Assembly (NCBI GenBank): GCA_900116485.1
Contig: FPAX01000005.1
Location: 1 to 64,000, forward strand
Length of the DNA stretch: 64,000 bases
Reading direction: 5' to 3'
Source of the DNA: Selenomonas sp. GACV-9
Lineage (GTDB): Bacteria; Bacillota; Negativicutes; Selenomonadales; Selenomonadaceae
A program made the translations under genes and the position numbers. Positions 1 through 8,638 of this stretch are shown here, one piece after another. Each line of letters opens with the position of its first letter. Position 1 is the first letter of the stretch. Below the pieces are notes generated by a model that worked only from the letters and a program-made list of their open reading frames with translations, had not been told where the DNA came from and ran no database searches.

Positions 1-138
1 CCAGCGCGGGTCATTTAGCGGAGCGGAGAAAAAGTGCCCCCCTCCTCACCCAAGCTGAGCTGTAGCAAGCTTATTGTAATCTCGTACTGACAGCCAAACT
101 GCAATTTATCTATATCTTTTTGCATCCCGTCTCACAAT

Positions 139-642
139 TCACATATGCTTGACCGGTACCGGTCCACGCGAGAGCGCAATCGCTCCTGTGCGGGCAATCT
201 CCAGGATCTCATACTCCGACAACACCTCGATGATGCCATCAATCTTGCTTTGCGAACCCGTAAGCTCAACGACTACATCCTCAGGGCCGACATCGACGAT
301 TTTCGCCCGGAAGATCTCAACGATGTTGATGATGTCGGCCCGATTCTTGCGGCCAGCCTTGACCTTGATCATGACCAGCTCACGCTCGATGGACTCCACC
401 TTGCTGAGATTTACGATCTTGATGACGTCGATGAGCTTCGACAGCTGCGTGACGACCTGATCGAGCTCATTTTCCGACTCCACCGATACGACGATGTTGA
501 TGCGCGTTACCTCAGGTTCTTCCGTATAGCCAGCCGAAATGCTCTCGATGTTGAACGCCCGGCGGCTGATGAGCCCCGAAACATGCGTGAGTACACCAGG
601 CTTGTTATCGACCAGGACGGCCAGCAGATATTTTTTCATCAT
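139..642 (-). CDS. ilvN: Acetolactate synthase small (regulatory) subunit
   Basis: Regulatory subunit of acetohydroxyacid synthase, which binds branched-chain amino acids and activates the IlvB catalytic subunit in valine, leucine and isoleucine synthesis. The 167-aa protein opens with an ACT domain (KKYLLAVLVDNKPGVLTHVS, then the RRAFNIESISAG motif) followed by the C-terminal ALS domain; the length is normal for the family. An upstream GTG is possible, but the ATG at 642 has AGGGAG six bases before it. That ATG overlaps the ilvB stop by one base (TGATG), so the two are probably translationally coupled. It is the last gene of ilvBN in this window; the 138 bases downstream show no gene. Confidence 0.95.
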   Translation of the reverse strand: MMKKYLLAVLVDNKPGVLTHVSGLISRRAFNIESISAGYTEEPEVTRINIVVSVESENELDQVVTQLSKLIDVIKIVNLSKVESIERELVMIKVKAGRKNRADIINIVEIFRAKIVDVGPEDVVVELTGSQSKIDGIIEVLSEYEILEIARTGAIALSRGPVPVKHM

Positions 643-2336
643 CACTTACTCCCTCCCAGTACCATCTGATCCAAACGTTTGCCGCCCGGCACCATCGGCA
701 GGACGTCCTCTTCCTCCGGAATCAGCACATCAATCAGTGCTGGGCCCTTTTCCGCCAGGATAGACGGAAGCTTCGCCTCCAGCTCAGCCTTCGTCGTCAG
801 CCGATAGCCCTTGAGGCCCATGGCCTCAGCCAACTTGACAAAATCCGTCTTGCCCTTGAGCTCCGACTGGGAATAGTGATGGTTATAGAACAGCCGCTGC
901 CACTGACCGACCATGCCGAGGATACAGTTGTGGACAATGACGACCTTGACATCGATATCGTTATCGGCAATCGTCGCAAACTCCTGACAATTCATCATGA
1001 TACTGCCATCGCCAGTGAACAGCACGACCTTGCTGTCCGGCTTGCCAATCTTGGCCCCCATCGCGGCTGGCAGGCCATAGCCCATGGTTCCCTGGCCCCC
1101 CGAGGTCAGGAAATGGCGCGGCTTGTAGACATCGAAGAACTGAGCCGCCCACATCTGGTGTTGGCCCACATCGGTAACAGCAATCGTATCCTCATCGGAA
1201 AGCTCGCTGATTTTCCGAATCAATGCGCCAGGCTTGATAAGCTCACCGTCTTCCTTATAGCTGAACGGACGCTCACGGCTCATGTCGATCGCATGCTGCA
1301 GCCAGTCCGCATACTCAGCCGCAAAGGCCCTGCCCGTAACATTGAGCTTCTCATAAAAGAGCGGCAGCGACCAGCGCAGATCGCCGAGCACGCGATAATC
1401 TGCGGCAACATTCTTATTGACCTCCGCCTTATCGAGCTCGAAATGCACGACTTTCGCCTTTGGCGCAAACCCCGAGACCTTACCCGTGACACGGTCGCTG
1501 AAACGCATGCCGATACAGAGCAAGAGATCGCACTGCTGGATGGACATATTGGCTGCATAGGAGCCATGCATGCCTGCAAAGCCCAAGAATCCCTTGCTGT
1601 CTGCCGGCACTGCGCCCAATCCCAAAAGGGTCGTCGTCACCGGCACGCCAAGCAGCTTGGCGAGCTTGCGCACTTCCTCTGACATCCCTGAGCCTATGAC
1701 ACCACCGCCGACAAACAGCAGCGGGCGCTCCGCCTGCTTGACTGCCTCGACCACAGCATCGATTTCAGCCGCATCCCCTGTGTATTCCCCCGAATAACCG
1801 CGCAGATACACTGACTCAGGATATTCGTAGTCAAACTTCGTATCGAATACATCCTTGGCCACATCGATGACCACTGGCCCCGGACGGCCCGTGCGGGCAA
1901 TGAAGAATGCCTCCTTGAGGACACGCGGCAGTTCCGTTACATCCTTGACCAGATAATTATGCTTTGTAATCGGCGTCGTAATGCCAAAGATATCAGCCTC
2001 CTGGAAAGAATCCTTGCCGATATAGGGATTGGCCACCTGTCCCGTGATGCAGACCAGCGGCACGGAATCCGTGCAGGCAGTAGCAATACCAGTAATAAGA
2101 TTCGTTGCGCCCGGCCCCGAAGTAGCAAAGACAACGCCGACCTTCCCCGTAGCCCGGGCATAACCATCAGCCGCATGGACAGCGCCCTGCTCATGACGCG
2201 TAAGCACATGCGGGAATTTCATCTTATAGACTGCATCATAAAGGGTCAGCACAGCACCGCCCGGATAGCCGAAGACGACGTCCACCCCTTCTCTTTTCAG
2301 GCTCTCCAAAACAGCCTGAGCACCATTCATCAACAC
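642..2336 (-). CDS. ilvB: Acetolactate synthase large (catalytic) subunit
   Basis: ThDP-dependent enzyme condensing two pyruvates to acetolactate, or pyruvate and 2-oxobutyrate to acetohydroxybutyrate. The 564 aa show the N-terminal ThDP pyrimidine-binding domain with the catalytic glutamate in LTRHEQGAVHAADGYARATG, the FAD-associated central domain, and the C-terminal pyrophosphate site (GDGSIMMNCQEFATI). The start is GTG at 2336 with GAGGGGG five bases upstream; TTG and ATG codons follow at once, so the exact start is uncertain by two codons. It heads the ilvBN operon. No T-box or leader peptide is evident in the short upstream region. Confidence 0.96.
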   Translation of the reverse strand: MLMNGAQAVLESLKREGVDVVFGYPGGAVLTLYDAVYKMKFPHVLTRHEQGAVHAADGYARATGKVGVVFATSGPGATNLITGIATACTDSVPLVCITGQVANPYIGKDSFQEADIFGITTPITKHNYLVKDVTELPRVLKEAFFIARTGRPGPVVIDVAKDVFDTKFDYEYPESVYLRGYSGEYTGDAAEIDAVVEAVKQAERPLLFVGGGVIGSGMSEEVRKLAKLLGVPVTTTLLGLGAVPADSKGFLGFAGMHGSYAANMSIQQCDLLLCIGMRFSDRVTGKVSGFAPKAKVVHFELDKAEVNKNVAADYRVLGDLRWSLPLFYEKLNVTGRAFAAEYADWLQHAIDMSRERPFSYKEDGELIKPGALIRKISELSDEDTIAVTDVGQHQMWAAQFFDVYKPRHFLTSGGQGTMGYGLPAAMGAKIGKPDSKVVLFTGDGSIMMNCQEFATIADNDIDVKVVIVHNCILGMVGQWQRLFYNHHYSQSELKGKTDFVKLAEAMGLKGYRLTTKAELEAKLPSILAEKGPALIDVLIPEEEDVLPMVPGGKRLDQMVLGGSK

Positions 2337-2387
2337 ACGAAAGCCCCCTCTGTCGTTTGTTTACAAAGCACAGCATTGTTCTGATAT

Positions 2388-2417
2388 ATTATACACTATT
2401 TGTATACATTATTACAA
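2388..2417 (-). promoter_or_regulatory. Predicted sigma-A promoter of ilvBN
   Basis: On the minus strand TTGTAA (2417–2412), an 18-bp spacer and a perfect TATAAT (2393–2388) lie about 50 bases before the ilvB start. The surrounding 60 bases are AT-rich. Confidence 0.6.
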
Positions 2418-2457
2418 CCAGAAAATACATATTTAACAACTCTCGTCTCCTATCGAG

Positions 2458-3120
2458 TCAAAAGTGATGATCGCTGGCCAATACCAGCACACGGATCTCA
2501 GCCGCACCTGCCCGCTCAAGCTCCTGACAGCAAGCAGCCAGCGTAGCACCTGTCGTCAGGATGTCGTCGATGAGCAGTACCCGCTTGTCTGCCACAGCCG
2601 CAGCAGCACATACGGCAAACGCTCCTTTGAGGTTTGTCCGTCGTTCCTCCAGTGTCAGCTGATACATAGGCTGCGTTGACCGTACCCGCTGCAGTGCACG
2701 TACCATACTGACACCATGTTCCTGCAGCCACTCCCCGAAGATGAGCTCCGCCTGGTTGAATCCCCGCTGACGCTCGCGGCTCACATGCAAAGGGACTGGC
2801 ACGGCTATCTCACACCATGCCAATAGGGCTGCGATTCCCTCATCTTTCGCCGCTGTAGATAGCAATCGGCGGATATACGGCAATGCACTCCGCTGCTGCC
2901 GATACTTCAGCCGGCGTATCAGTTCCCGCGTACCGCCCCTATATACGCTAAGCGCCCATGCATTGCCAAGAATTGGCTGCATGGGCGCTGAAACTGGCAG
3001 CCGCATTGGCTGACAAGCCTGACGGAGACACTGCTCACACCAGTCTCCCTTATTCTGAACGTATTTATGACAAAGCGGGCAGCGTGCCGGGAAGAGAAAA
3101 TCCCACAAGGCTTGAAACAT
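2458..3120 (-). CDS. comF: ComF-family phosphoribosyltransferase-like protein
   Basis: A 220-aa double-zinc-ribbon plus PRTase-fold protein of the ComF/GntX family, linked in Bacillus and Haemophilus to DNA uptake or fork restart. The N-terminus has two Cys pairs (CPLCHKYV...CEQC), the middle has the ELIRRLKYRQQRSALPYI segment typical of ComF, and the C-terminus carries the PRPP loop VLLIDDILTTGATLAACC. The reading frame is open further upstream, but that part overlaps the yqeB coding region. ATG 3120 is preceded by AGGGTG; ATG 3138 is the alternative. No other competence gene is in the window, so a transformation role is only by family. Confidence 0.85.
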   Translation of the reverse strand: MFQALWDFLFPARCPLCHKYVQNKGDWCEQCLRQACQPMRLPVSAPMQPILGNAWALSVYRGGTRELIRRLKYRQQRSALPYIRRLLSTAAKDEGIAALLAWCEIAVPVPLHVSRERQRGFNQAELIFGEWLQEHGVSMVRALQRVRSTQPMYQLTLEERRTNLKGAFAVCAAAAVADKRVLLIDDILTTGATLAACCQELERAGAAEIRVLVLASDHHF

Positions 3121-3145
3121 ATCAATCACCCTATCCATTCCTCTG

Positions 3146-3988
3146 TCAATGACGCTGAAAGAATCTCCGCTTGGGACGCTTATGATCCCATACCATGACG
3201 GCCTCGAGTACCGAACCAGCAATACAGCGCGCCTTATCCGAAATCGTGAAGCACTCCTCCTGCCCCATCGTCGGATGGATGTCAGCCACCTTCTGTCCCT
3301 TGCGCACGCGCGAACCACCATGCAACGCACCGCGCAGGACACCATCGATTGTTGCCTTGAGCTCAATGACTTTCCCATCATCCGTATGCAGATGCGCCAG
3401 CGATTCTCCCTGCTTGACCATCAGCGAAATGCTGCGCAGCATTTCCAGGCGGCCATTTTCCGGCGCAAATATCAGATGCTCGACATTCTGGCTCACACCC
3501 ACCGTCGCATTTTCAAGATTCTGGTCTTTGGAGGAAAAGCCCTCATAGATCAAGCGGCCCAGATTATGACCACGCCCAGTCTCGACCACGACGTCCACGT
3601 CACGTCCGGCACAGAACCCCGGCCCGAGTGCTACCGTATGCTCGGCCATGTCGCGCTTTGTTCCCCGATTCTCATGTGCTACCATGGCGTCGACGAGCAC
3701 CTGCGGCTTGAGTTCCCGCACACATTTGGCCTCAGGGTCCTCAAGCATCACCAGCTGACCTGCCTTCAAGCGCTTTTTCGCATCCTCAATATCTTTCGCG
3801 CGATAACAAGTGATGCGCTCCACCGTAGCCTCATCGCGGTACATCGCCTCCGAGAATGCGACGCGCCGACGCGTTGCCGTCGGCTCTGCCTGCTCCAGCA
3901 CCAGCACGCGGAATCCCGTACGATAGAGCGCATGGATAACGCCACTGGCAATCTCGCCGCCGCCACGTACGATTATGAGATGTTTCAT
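3146..3988 (-). CDS. yqeB: YqeB / EF2563-family selenium-dependent molybdenum hydroxylase accessory protein
   Basis: A 280-aa protein with an N-terminal Rossmann-like stretch (IIVRGGGEIASGVIHALYRTGFRV in the first 30 residues) and the family blocks VLVDAMVAHENRGT, VALGPGFCAGRDVDVVVET and RGHNLGRLIYEG. Members usually sit with selenium-dependent xanthine or purine hydroxylases, with yqeC/mocA or with selD and are thought to help mature the labile selenium-containing Mo cofactor. None of those partners is visible here. The start at 3988 (MKHLIIV) is preferred over an ATG 18 bases upstream because AAGG precedes it closely. Its stop lies 25 bases before comF. Confidence 0.85.
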   Translation of the reverse strand: MKHLIIVRGGGEIASGVIHALYRTGFRVLVLEQAEPTATRRRVAFSEAMYRDEATVERITCYRAKDIEDAKKRLKAGQLVMLEDPEAKCVRELKPQVLVDAMVAHENRGTKRDMAEHTVALGPGFCAGRDVDVVVETGRGHNLGRLIYEGFSSKDQNLENATVGVSQNVEHLIFAPENGRLEMLRSISLMVKQGESLAHLHTDDGKVIELKATIDGVLRGALHGGSRVRKGQKVADIHPTMGQEECFTISDKARCIAGSVLEAVMVWDHKRPKRRFFQRH

Positions 3989-4096
3989 TGCCTTGCTCCC
4001 TTTCATTCTGTTCTACATCTTCTCTATTATACTATATCTGCATAGAAGCGCGTCTTATTTTTTTACAAAAAAATATTACATCTTTTGCCAAAAGTA

Positions 4097-4125
4097 TTGC
4101 AATCGTCTGAAAAATATGTTAATAT
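4097..4125 (+). promoter_or_regulatory. Predicted promoter of the large ncRNA, extended -10
   Basis: TTGCAA (4097–4102), a 17-bp spacer and TAATAT (4120–4125), with a TG dinucleotide at 4117–4118 forming an extended -10. Transcription would start near 4131–4133, just before the first base-paired element of the RNA. Confidence 0.55.
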
Positions 4126-4131
4126 AAAGGC

Positions 4132-4722
4132 GTAAAGAGGAGATAGATAAGCAAACCAGCAGGAAAGTAGTCCTGGAGGTCGAAATCTTACAAGGTGTTT
4201 ATCCAGCCGAAACAGGCTCTCTTCAAGAACAACCATATCTGTCTAACGTGAAAGGATGTGAGTGTTTATTGAAGATATCACGCAGTTGCCTTTTATTTCG
4301 GACTGACTAGCAAGTGCAAAGGTGAAGAAAACGATTATCCTCAGGACGGAAGCGAGACGTAATGATGGTCGGGTGGCCGCCAGTCGTACTCAGAGTCTGA
4401 GGAAGTTGGGAGCACATCGTCAGTGGCACGAAATAAGAAGAGTGACTATCCCGGGTAAATCTTTACGAATCATCTGGAAAACCGTCGAAACTTTAGGTAC
4501 CCTATCGTTATCGATAACGGCGAGATGACTAACAAGAACGTGTACATGAACCATGGTGTATGCACATTGTTTCAGCTGAACGTCTACATACGTAGTTAAC
4601 AAAGTGCGCAGCCTTCCTGCTCGAGAGGGAATGTTGCAGACAAATGAATAAGAAGGATCACAAATATCTATGGTTATCAAGAGATAAAGCCGGTTCACAT
4701 GAAAATGGAACCGGCTTTTGTT
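4132..4722 (+). ncRNA. Large structured non-coding RNA, ~590 nt, family not assigned
   Basis: A 590-base stretch between yqeB and the radical SAM gene, both on the other strand, with no convincing reading frame but with promoter and intrinsic terminator. Many nested helices can be read directly: a closing stem joins the ends (4143–4149 with 4665–4671, 7 bp). Inside are hairpins 4160–4175 and 4205–4218, stems 4221–4226/4269–4274, 4339–4344/4397–4402, 4408–4411/4449–4452 with 4419–4422/4443–4446, and 4471–4475/4523–4527 enclosing a 14-bp palindrome at 4506–4519. Stem 4562–4571/4598–4607 encloses 4584–4587/4592–4595, and 4614–4617 pairs with 4628–4631. None of these cross. It lacks tRNA-like ends (not tmRNA), the RNase P core and a group II domain V. 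Size and style recall OLE, ROOL or GOLLD RNAs; I cannot assign it to any of them. Confidence 0.7.
4686..4722 (+). terminator. Intrinsic terminator of the large ncRNA
   Basis: An 11-bp stem, AAAGCCGGTTC with GAACCGGCTTT (4686–4696 / 4708–4718), with an 11-base loop and a following T run (4716–4719, then GTT). The T run is on the plus side; the opposite strand has only a weak one. Confidence 0.85.
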
Positions 4723-4739
4723 ATGCCTGAAATCATATA

Positions 4740-5399
4740 TCAGCTGTCTTCATATTCACGTACACGCAAGGTAAGGCCGCGGCTGTCGCAGATTTCCTGG
4801 CAACGGGCAATCTCCTCCGGTCCCTCCACCTTATCGACAATGGTCAGCACGACATTGGGCACGTATTTCTTGCTATGCTCGGCAAAATCCAGCATCGCCT
4901 CATACGACTTGATGCCGTATTTCGCCCGGGTGAGCTCATAATAGCGCTCAGCGTTCGAGGCATTCAGGCTGATGGAAATCGTGTCGAGGACACCGGCAAA
5001 ATCGGCCGCAATCTCACGGCCATATTCGAGATCCCCGAGACCATTCGTGTTGAGGCGCGTCGGCAGCTCAGGATGGATTTTCTTCACATAATGCAAAAGC
5101 TCTACCAATATCTCTAGCTCCATGGTCGGTTCGCCGAATCCACAGAATACTACTTCCTTGATGTATTCCCAGGGAGCAGCATCAAGTGCCGCCTTGAATT
5201 CCGCAAGCGTCGGCTTTTCCTTGAGCCACAGCGAGGACTCCTCGGCCATCTTCTTCATATTGCGCAGACAGAATGTGCAAGCGCAGTTGCACGCATTCGT
5301 GACGTTCACATAGAGATTGCGCTTTCCCTCCGGCTGCAGCCGCAGACTGTCAGCAAACGTCATATACTTGCCCCCCGCATGGGTTGCATATACCAGCAT
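4740..5399 (-). CDS. Radical SAM protein of the TatD-associated type
   Basis: A short (219-aa) radical SAM protein. The cluster motif CxxxCxxC appears as CNCACTFC around residue 38, followed by EVVFCGFGEPTMELEIL (the GGE-like SAM-binding strand) and RLNTNGLGDLEYGREIA. It lacks a C-terminal auxiliary cluster. This pattern matches the small radical SAM proteins often found beside tatD; the reaction is unknown. The ATG is one base past the pdxK stop, with GGGAG ten bases upstream, so it belongs to the queF–pdxK transcript. Members of the QueE family look similar, but the length and motifs do not fit QueE. Confidence 0.8.
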   Translation of the reverse strand: MLVYATHAGGKYMTFADSLRLQPEGKRNLYVNVTNACNCACTFCLRNMKKMAEESSLWLKEKPTLAEFKAALDAAPWEYIKEVVFCGFGEPTMELEILVELLHYVKKIHPELPTRLNTNGLGDLEYGREIAADFAGVLDTISISLNASNAERYYELTRAKYGIKSYEAMLDFAEHSKKYVPNVVLTIVDKVEGPEEIARCQEICDSRGLTLRVREYEDS

Positions 5400-5400
5400 A

Positions 5401-6225
5401 TCACTTCAGCTCCCTTAGATATTCTTCAAATGGCAAGCCATAGTTCCACGGCAGGTTGAGCTCCACCGCATACTTCAGGCACTTGCTGATGAAATCAGCA
5501 GCCTTGCCTACCGCCTGATCAAGGCTCTCGCCATTGATCAAGCTGCCAGCCACGATAGCAGCAAAGGCATCGCCTGAGCCTGACCGGTCGCCGCCGATCT
5601 TCTCCACCTCAAGCACGCTGCCCCGGCCAGCCTCATAGATGAAGTTGCGGATAGTCTCGCCCTCGCTGAGCCCCGTGATGATGACCTGCGACGGCCCCTG
5701 ATCGGCGAGTGCGCCCGCCATATACTCAAGCTCCTGATTGGATACCTTGCCATCAGCCGGATAAGGTATCCCGAGCAGCTGACAGGCCTCGGTGAGGTTT
5801 GGCGTCACGAGGTTGGCATAAGTCAAAAGCTTGCGCATCTCCTCACACATCTCCTGCGTATAGGAGCTATAGAGCTTGCCATAGTCCCCCATGACCGGAT
5901 CGACCATGACGCGGGTAGCCGGCTGCTTGAACCGGCGGATGAAATCAGCCACGATCTCGATCTGATGCACCGATCCCAAAAAACCCGTGCAAATACCATC
6001 AAAGGACAGCTGGTTTTTCTCCCAGCTGTCCATGTACGGCCGCATGCGGTCTGTATAATCATCCAGATAGTGATTGGGAAAGCCAGTATGAACGGACAGG
6101 ATAGCCGTCGGCAAAGGACATGCCTGTATCTTCATGACCGATAGCAGCGGCAGCTCAACAGCTACCGAGCAGCGGCCGAATCCCGTGATATCATTGACCA
6201 ATGCAACGCGCTTCTGATGTTTCAA
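5401..6225 (-). CDS. pdxK: Pyridoxamine/pyridoxal kinase
   Basis: A 274-aa PfkB/ribokinase-fold kinase phosphorylating B6 vitamers with ATP. Visible motifs: the N-terminal VALVNDITGFGRCSVAVELP with the substrate-binding serine region, VMVDPVMGDYGKLY in the centre, NLVTPNLTEACQLLG, and the C-terminal catalytic GDRSGSGDAFAAIVAG with the GxGD aspartate. The start is TTG at 6225 with GGGAG eight bases upstream; no ATG fits better. It is followed almost without gap by the radical SAM gene and preceded by queF. Confidence 0.9.
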   Translation of the reverse strand: MKHQKRVALVNDITGFGRCSVAVELPLLSVMKIQACPLPTAILSVHTGFPNHYLDDYTDRMRPYMDSWEKNQLSFDGICTGFLGSVHQIEIVADFIRRFKQPATRVMVDPVMGDYGKLYSSYTQEMCEEMRKLLTYANLVTPNLTEACQLLGIPYPADGKVSNQELEYMAGALADQGPSQVIITGLSEGETIRNFIYEAGRGSVLEVEKIGGDRSGSGDAFAAIVAGSLINGESLDQAVGKAADFISKCLKYAVELNLPWNYGLPFEEYLRELK

Positions 6226-6254
6226 CGGCTTAGCTCCCTTCCCCAGTTACCGCC

Positions 6255-6749
6255 TCAGCGGTTATCAACTTTCTCCATGGCTGTGAGGTCATGCTCCTCA
6301 AACCGATGCCAGGCCAGCTGTTCGTATTTCGTCCCCGGCCGACCATAATTTGCATACGGGTCGATAGAGATGCCGCCACGCGGCAGGAACTTGCCCCAGA
6401 CCTCGATGTACTTCGGATCCATCAGTTTGATGAGATCCTTCATGATCACATTGACAACATCCTCATGGAAATCGCCATGATTGCGGAAGCTTACCAGATA
6501 TAATTTCAACGATTTGCTTTCGACCATGCGCTCACCGGGTACATAACTGATGTAGATGGTCGCATAATCCGGCTGACCCGTAATCGGGCAAAGTGCCGTA
6601 AACTCCGGGCAATTGAACTTGACCCAATAATCATTCTCCGGATGTTTGTTCTGGAAAGTCTCCAGGATTTCCGGACAGTAATCATAATGATAGTTTACCT
6701 TCTTCTTGCCAAGAAGGGTAATCTCTTCGGCGTTCTTATCGCGTGACAT
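6255..6749 (-). CDS. queF: NADPH-dependent 7-cyano-7-deazaguanine reductase
   Basis: Reduces preQ0 to preQ1 in queuosine biosynthesis. This is the short, unimodular QueF (164 aa) with the nucleophilic cysteine in [18 protein letters not shown] and the [20 protein letters not shown] segment that binds NADPH and substrate. No queC, queD or queE is in the window, so the rest of the pathway must lie elsewhere. Its ATG overlaps the stop of the GGDEF-EAL gene by one base (TAATG) with GGAGAAG upstream, implying coupling to a signalling gene with no obvious metabolic link. Confidence 0.95.
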   Translation of the reverse strand: MSRDKNAEEITLLGKKKVNYHYDYCPEILETFQNKHPENDYWVKFNCPEFTALCPITGQPDYATIYISYVPGERMVESKSLKLYLVSFRNHGDFHEDVVNVIMKDLIKLMDPKYIEVWGKFLPRGGISIDPYANYGRPGTKYEQLAWHRFEEHDLTAMEKVDNR

Positions 6750-8449
6750 TAATTCTTCTCCATATGTAAAAATTTCTCTTCAAAATTCTCGACGCTTTCA
6801 GGATGACCAAACAGGTAACCCTGAATGGAATCCGCCTGACACTCCTTCGTCAAGAGCTCATACTCCGCCTGCTCCTCGACGCCCTCGATACAGCATTTGA
6901 TGCCAATGCTATGACAAAGTGCGACAACATACTTGACGAGCTGGCGGTCAAAGTCATTTTCCAGGATCTTCTTGACAAACTCACGGTCAATCTTGACGAT
7001 ATCGCAGGACAGGTACTTGAGCGAGGCCAGCGAGCTGTAACCTGTGCCAAAGTCATCCATCGCAATGGCCAGCCCCTGCTGACGGAATTCATCAAACTGC
7101 TTGTTGATGAAACTCCAGTCGGCAACGATCTTGCTTTCCGTGAGCTCCAGAATGATGGCTTCCGGCGGCATCTCATGACGCGCAAGGCACTCTGCTACGA
7201 ACTTCTTGAACGACAGGTCCTTGACCTGTTCATAGCTCATGTTGATGCTGACGCGAAAATCAGGGATAACCTGACGCCAGCGCTTGCAGACCTTTACAGC
7301 CTCCTCAAAGATCCACTTGCCGACCGGAATGATCAGCTTAGTCTCTTCGAGGATAGGGATGAACTCCATCGGCGCCACCATGCGCCCCTTCGGATTTTTC
7401 CAGCGCAGCAGCGCCTCAGCGCCGATAATCTGCTGTTCCACAGCACTGACCTGCGGCTGGAAGAACAAGCTGAATCCCGTACAGCCATTTTCCACGCTTT
7501 CCCAGATGCTGTCGCGCATCGAGATTGAGCGCACCCAGCGATTGTATTCTTCCTTGCTGAACAGCACGTTGCGGTTCTTGCCTTCACGCTTAGCGATGTC
7601 CATAGCTGCCTCAGCATGCTTGTGGAGTACAAGATAGTCCTTGCCTGCCGTCGGATAGAATACCGTGCCCGACGAAGCCGTACAGAAATACTGATGCCCG
7701 TCAATATCCTGGGGACGCGACAGCGCACTCTGAACACTGGCAAAGATATCCCCGACCTCTTTCTCGCCAGCCCCCGGATAGATCACAGCAAACTGATCGC
7801 CATCCAATTTGAACAGCGTCAAGGCTGGCGGCAGTACATTGGCAATCAGCCGCGAAACCCGTTTGAGCACCTGGTCGCCTAGCAGACGATTGTAGGTTTC
7901 ATTGACGATCTTGAAATTGTCGAGACCGAACACCATGATCGCTCCACCCACTCCAGTGGCACGGTATTCAGCCAATGCCAGCTTGACCGCATGCTCAAAC
8001 TGGTACTTGTTCAGCAATCCAGTGATCTCATCCGCCTGATTGCGCTGTGCCATCCTCGACATCATGCCAACAAACATACTGGGACGGCCATCCCGATCCG
8101 TTCCAACCCGGCCACGGCAGCGGATCCATATATACTCACCTTTGCGGCTCTTCACACGATATTCCATCGCATGCTCCAGCACGCTCTGCGCCGCCTTGAT
8201 GCCACGCAGCGAGGTCAGATAAGACTCGCGCTCCTCCGGATGAACCAGCGGACTCCAATACTTGTCGAAATCCTCCATGACCTCCCCCGGCAAGTCAAAA
8301 TCCTGAACGAGGTTCGGAGAAACCATCACTATATTTTCCTGTAAATCCGTGAAAAAGAGATAATCCTCTGTCGTCTTTTTCAGCAAATCAAAGAAGAATT
8401 TAAAACGTTTCAAACATGGGCTTAATGGGACACGATTATTCTTTCTCAT
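6749..8449 (-). CDS. PAS-GGDEF-EAL cyclic-di-GMP signalling protein with degenerate GGDEF
   Basis: A 566-aa cytoplasmic protein: a PAS-like sensor (residues ~30–130), a GGDEF domain (~138–300) and an EAL domain (~320–560). The cyclase signature reads DGDQF at ~216–220 instead of GGDEF, so cyclase activity is doubtful. The EAL domain keeps its key motifs: GAEALLRW (~345), [21 protein letters not shown] and EGVE, so it is probably an active c-di-GMP phosphodiesterase with a GTP-sensing or inert GGDEF. The frame stays open upstream but crosses the frdB terminator; ATG 8449 has AGGA eight bases before it. It heads the transcript with queF, pdxK and the radical SAM gene. Confidence 0.88.
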   Translation of the reverse strand: MRKNNRVPLSPCLKRFKFFFDLLKKTTEDYLFFTDLQENIVMVSPNLVQDFDLPGEVMEDFDKYWSPLVHPEERESYLTSLRGIKAAQSVLEHAMEYRVKSRKGEYIWIRCRGRVGTDRDGRPSMFVGMMSRMAQRNQADEITGLLNKYQFEHAVKLALAEYRATGVGGAIMVFGLDNFKIVNETYNRLLGDQVLKRVSRLIANVLPPALTLFKLDGDQFAVIYPGAGEKEVGDIFASVQSALSRPQDIDGHQYFCTASSGTVFYPTAGKDYLVLHKHAEAAMDIAKREGKNRNVLFSKEEYNRWVRSISMRDSIWESVENGCTGFSLFFQPQVSAVEQQIIGAEALLRWKNPKGRMVAPMEFIPILEETKLIIPVGKWIFEEAVKVCKRWRQVIPDFRVSINMSYEQVKDLSFKKFVAECLARHEMPPEAIILELTESKIVADWSFINKQFDEFRQQGLAIAMDDFGTGYSSLASLKYLSCDIVKIDREFVKKILENDFDRQLVKYVVALCHSIGIKCCIEGVEEQAEYELLTKECQADSIQGYLFGHPESVENFEEKFLHMEKN

Positions 8450-8589
8450 AATTATCATCCTAGCTGTAAGAATTGCACGTCTAGGGTCTACACCCAATAT
8501 ATACTTATCATATACCAAAATAGCAAAAAGAATCAAGTATTCTCGCGGGATAAATTGCCCAACAAGAAAAAACAAGCGAAAATAAGACA

Positions 8590-8622
8590 TACAAAAGGAC
8601 CTGCCCTTTAAGGGCAGGTCCT
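8590..8622 (-). terminator. Terminator of the fum-frd operon
   Basis: A 12-bp perfect stem (AGGACCTGCCCT, 8596–8607, with AGGGCAGGTCCT, 8611–8622) with a 3-base loop and TTTT on the minus strand (8596–8593). It lies directly after frdB. Confidence 0.9.
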
Positions 8623-8638
8623 GGTACATTCCTAACAA

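Noticed and set aside
1..138. Gene or terminator at the left edge
   Set aside because: No reading frame with start or family match and no convincing hairpin with T run after ilvN; the next gene of the operon may lie outside the window.
4132..4722. tmRNA, RNase P RNA or group II intron
   Set aside because: There is no tRNA-like acceptor with CCA and T-loop, no RNase P core sequences and no domain V hairpin or reverse transcriptase.
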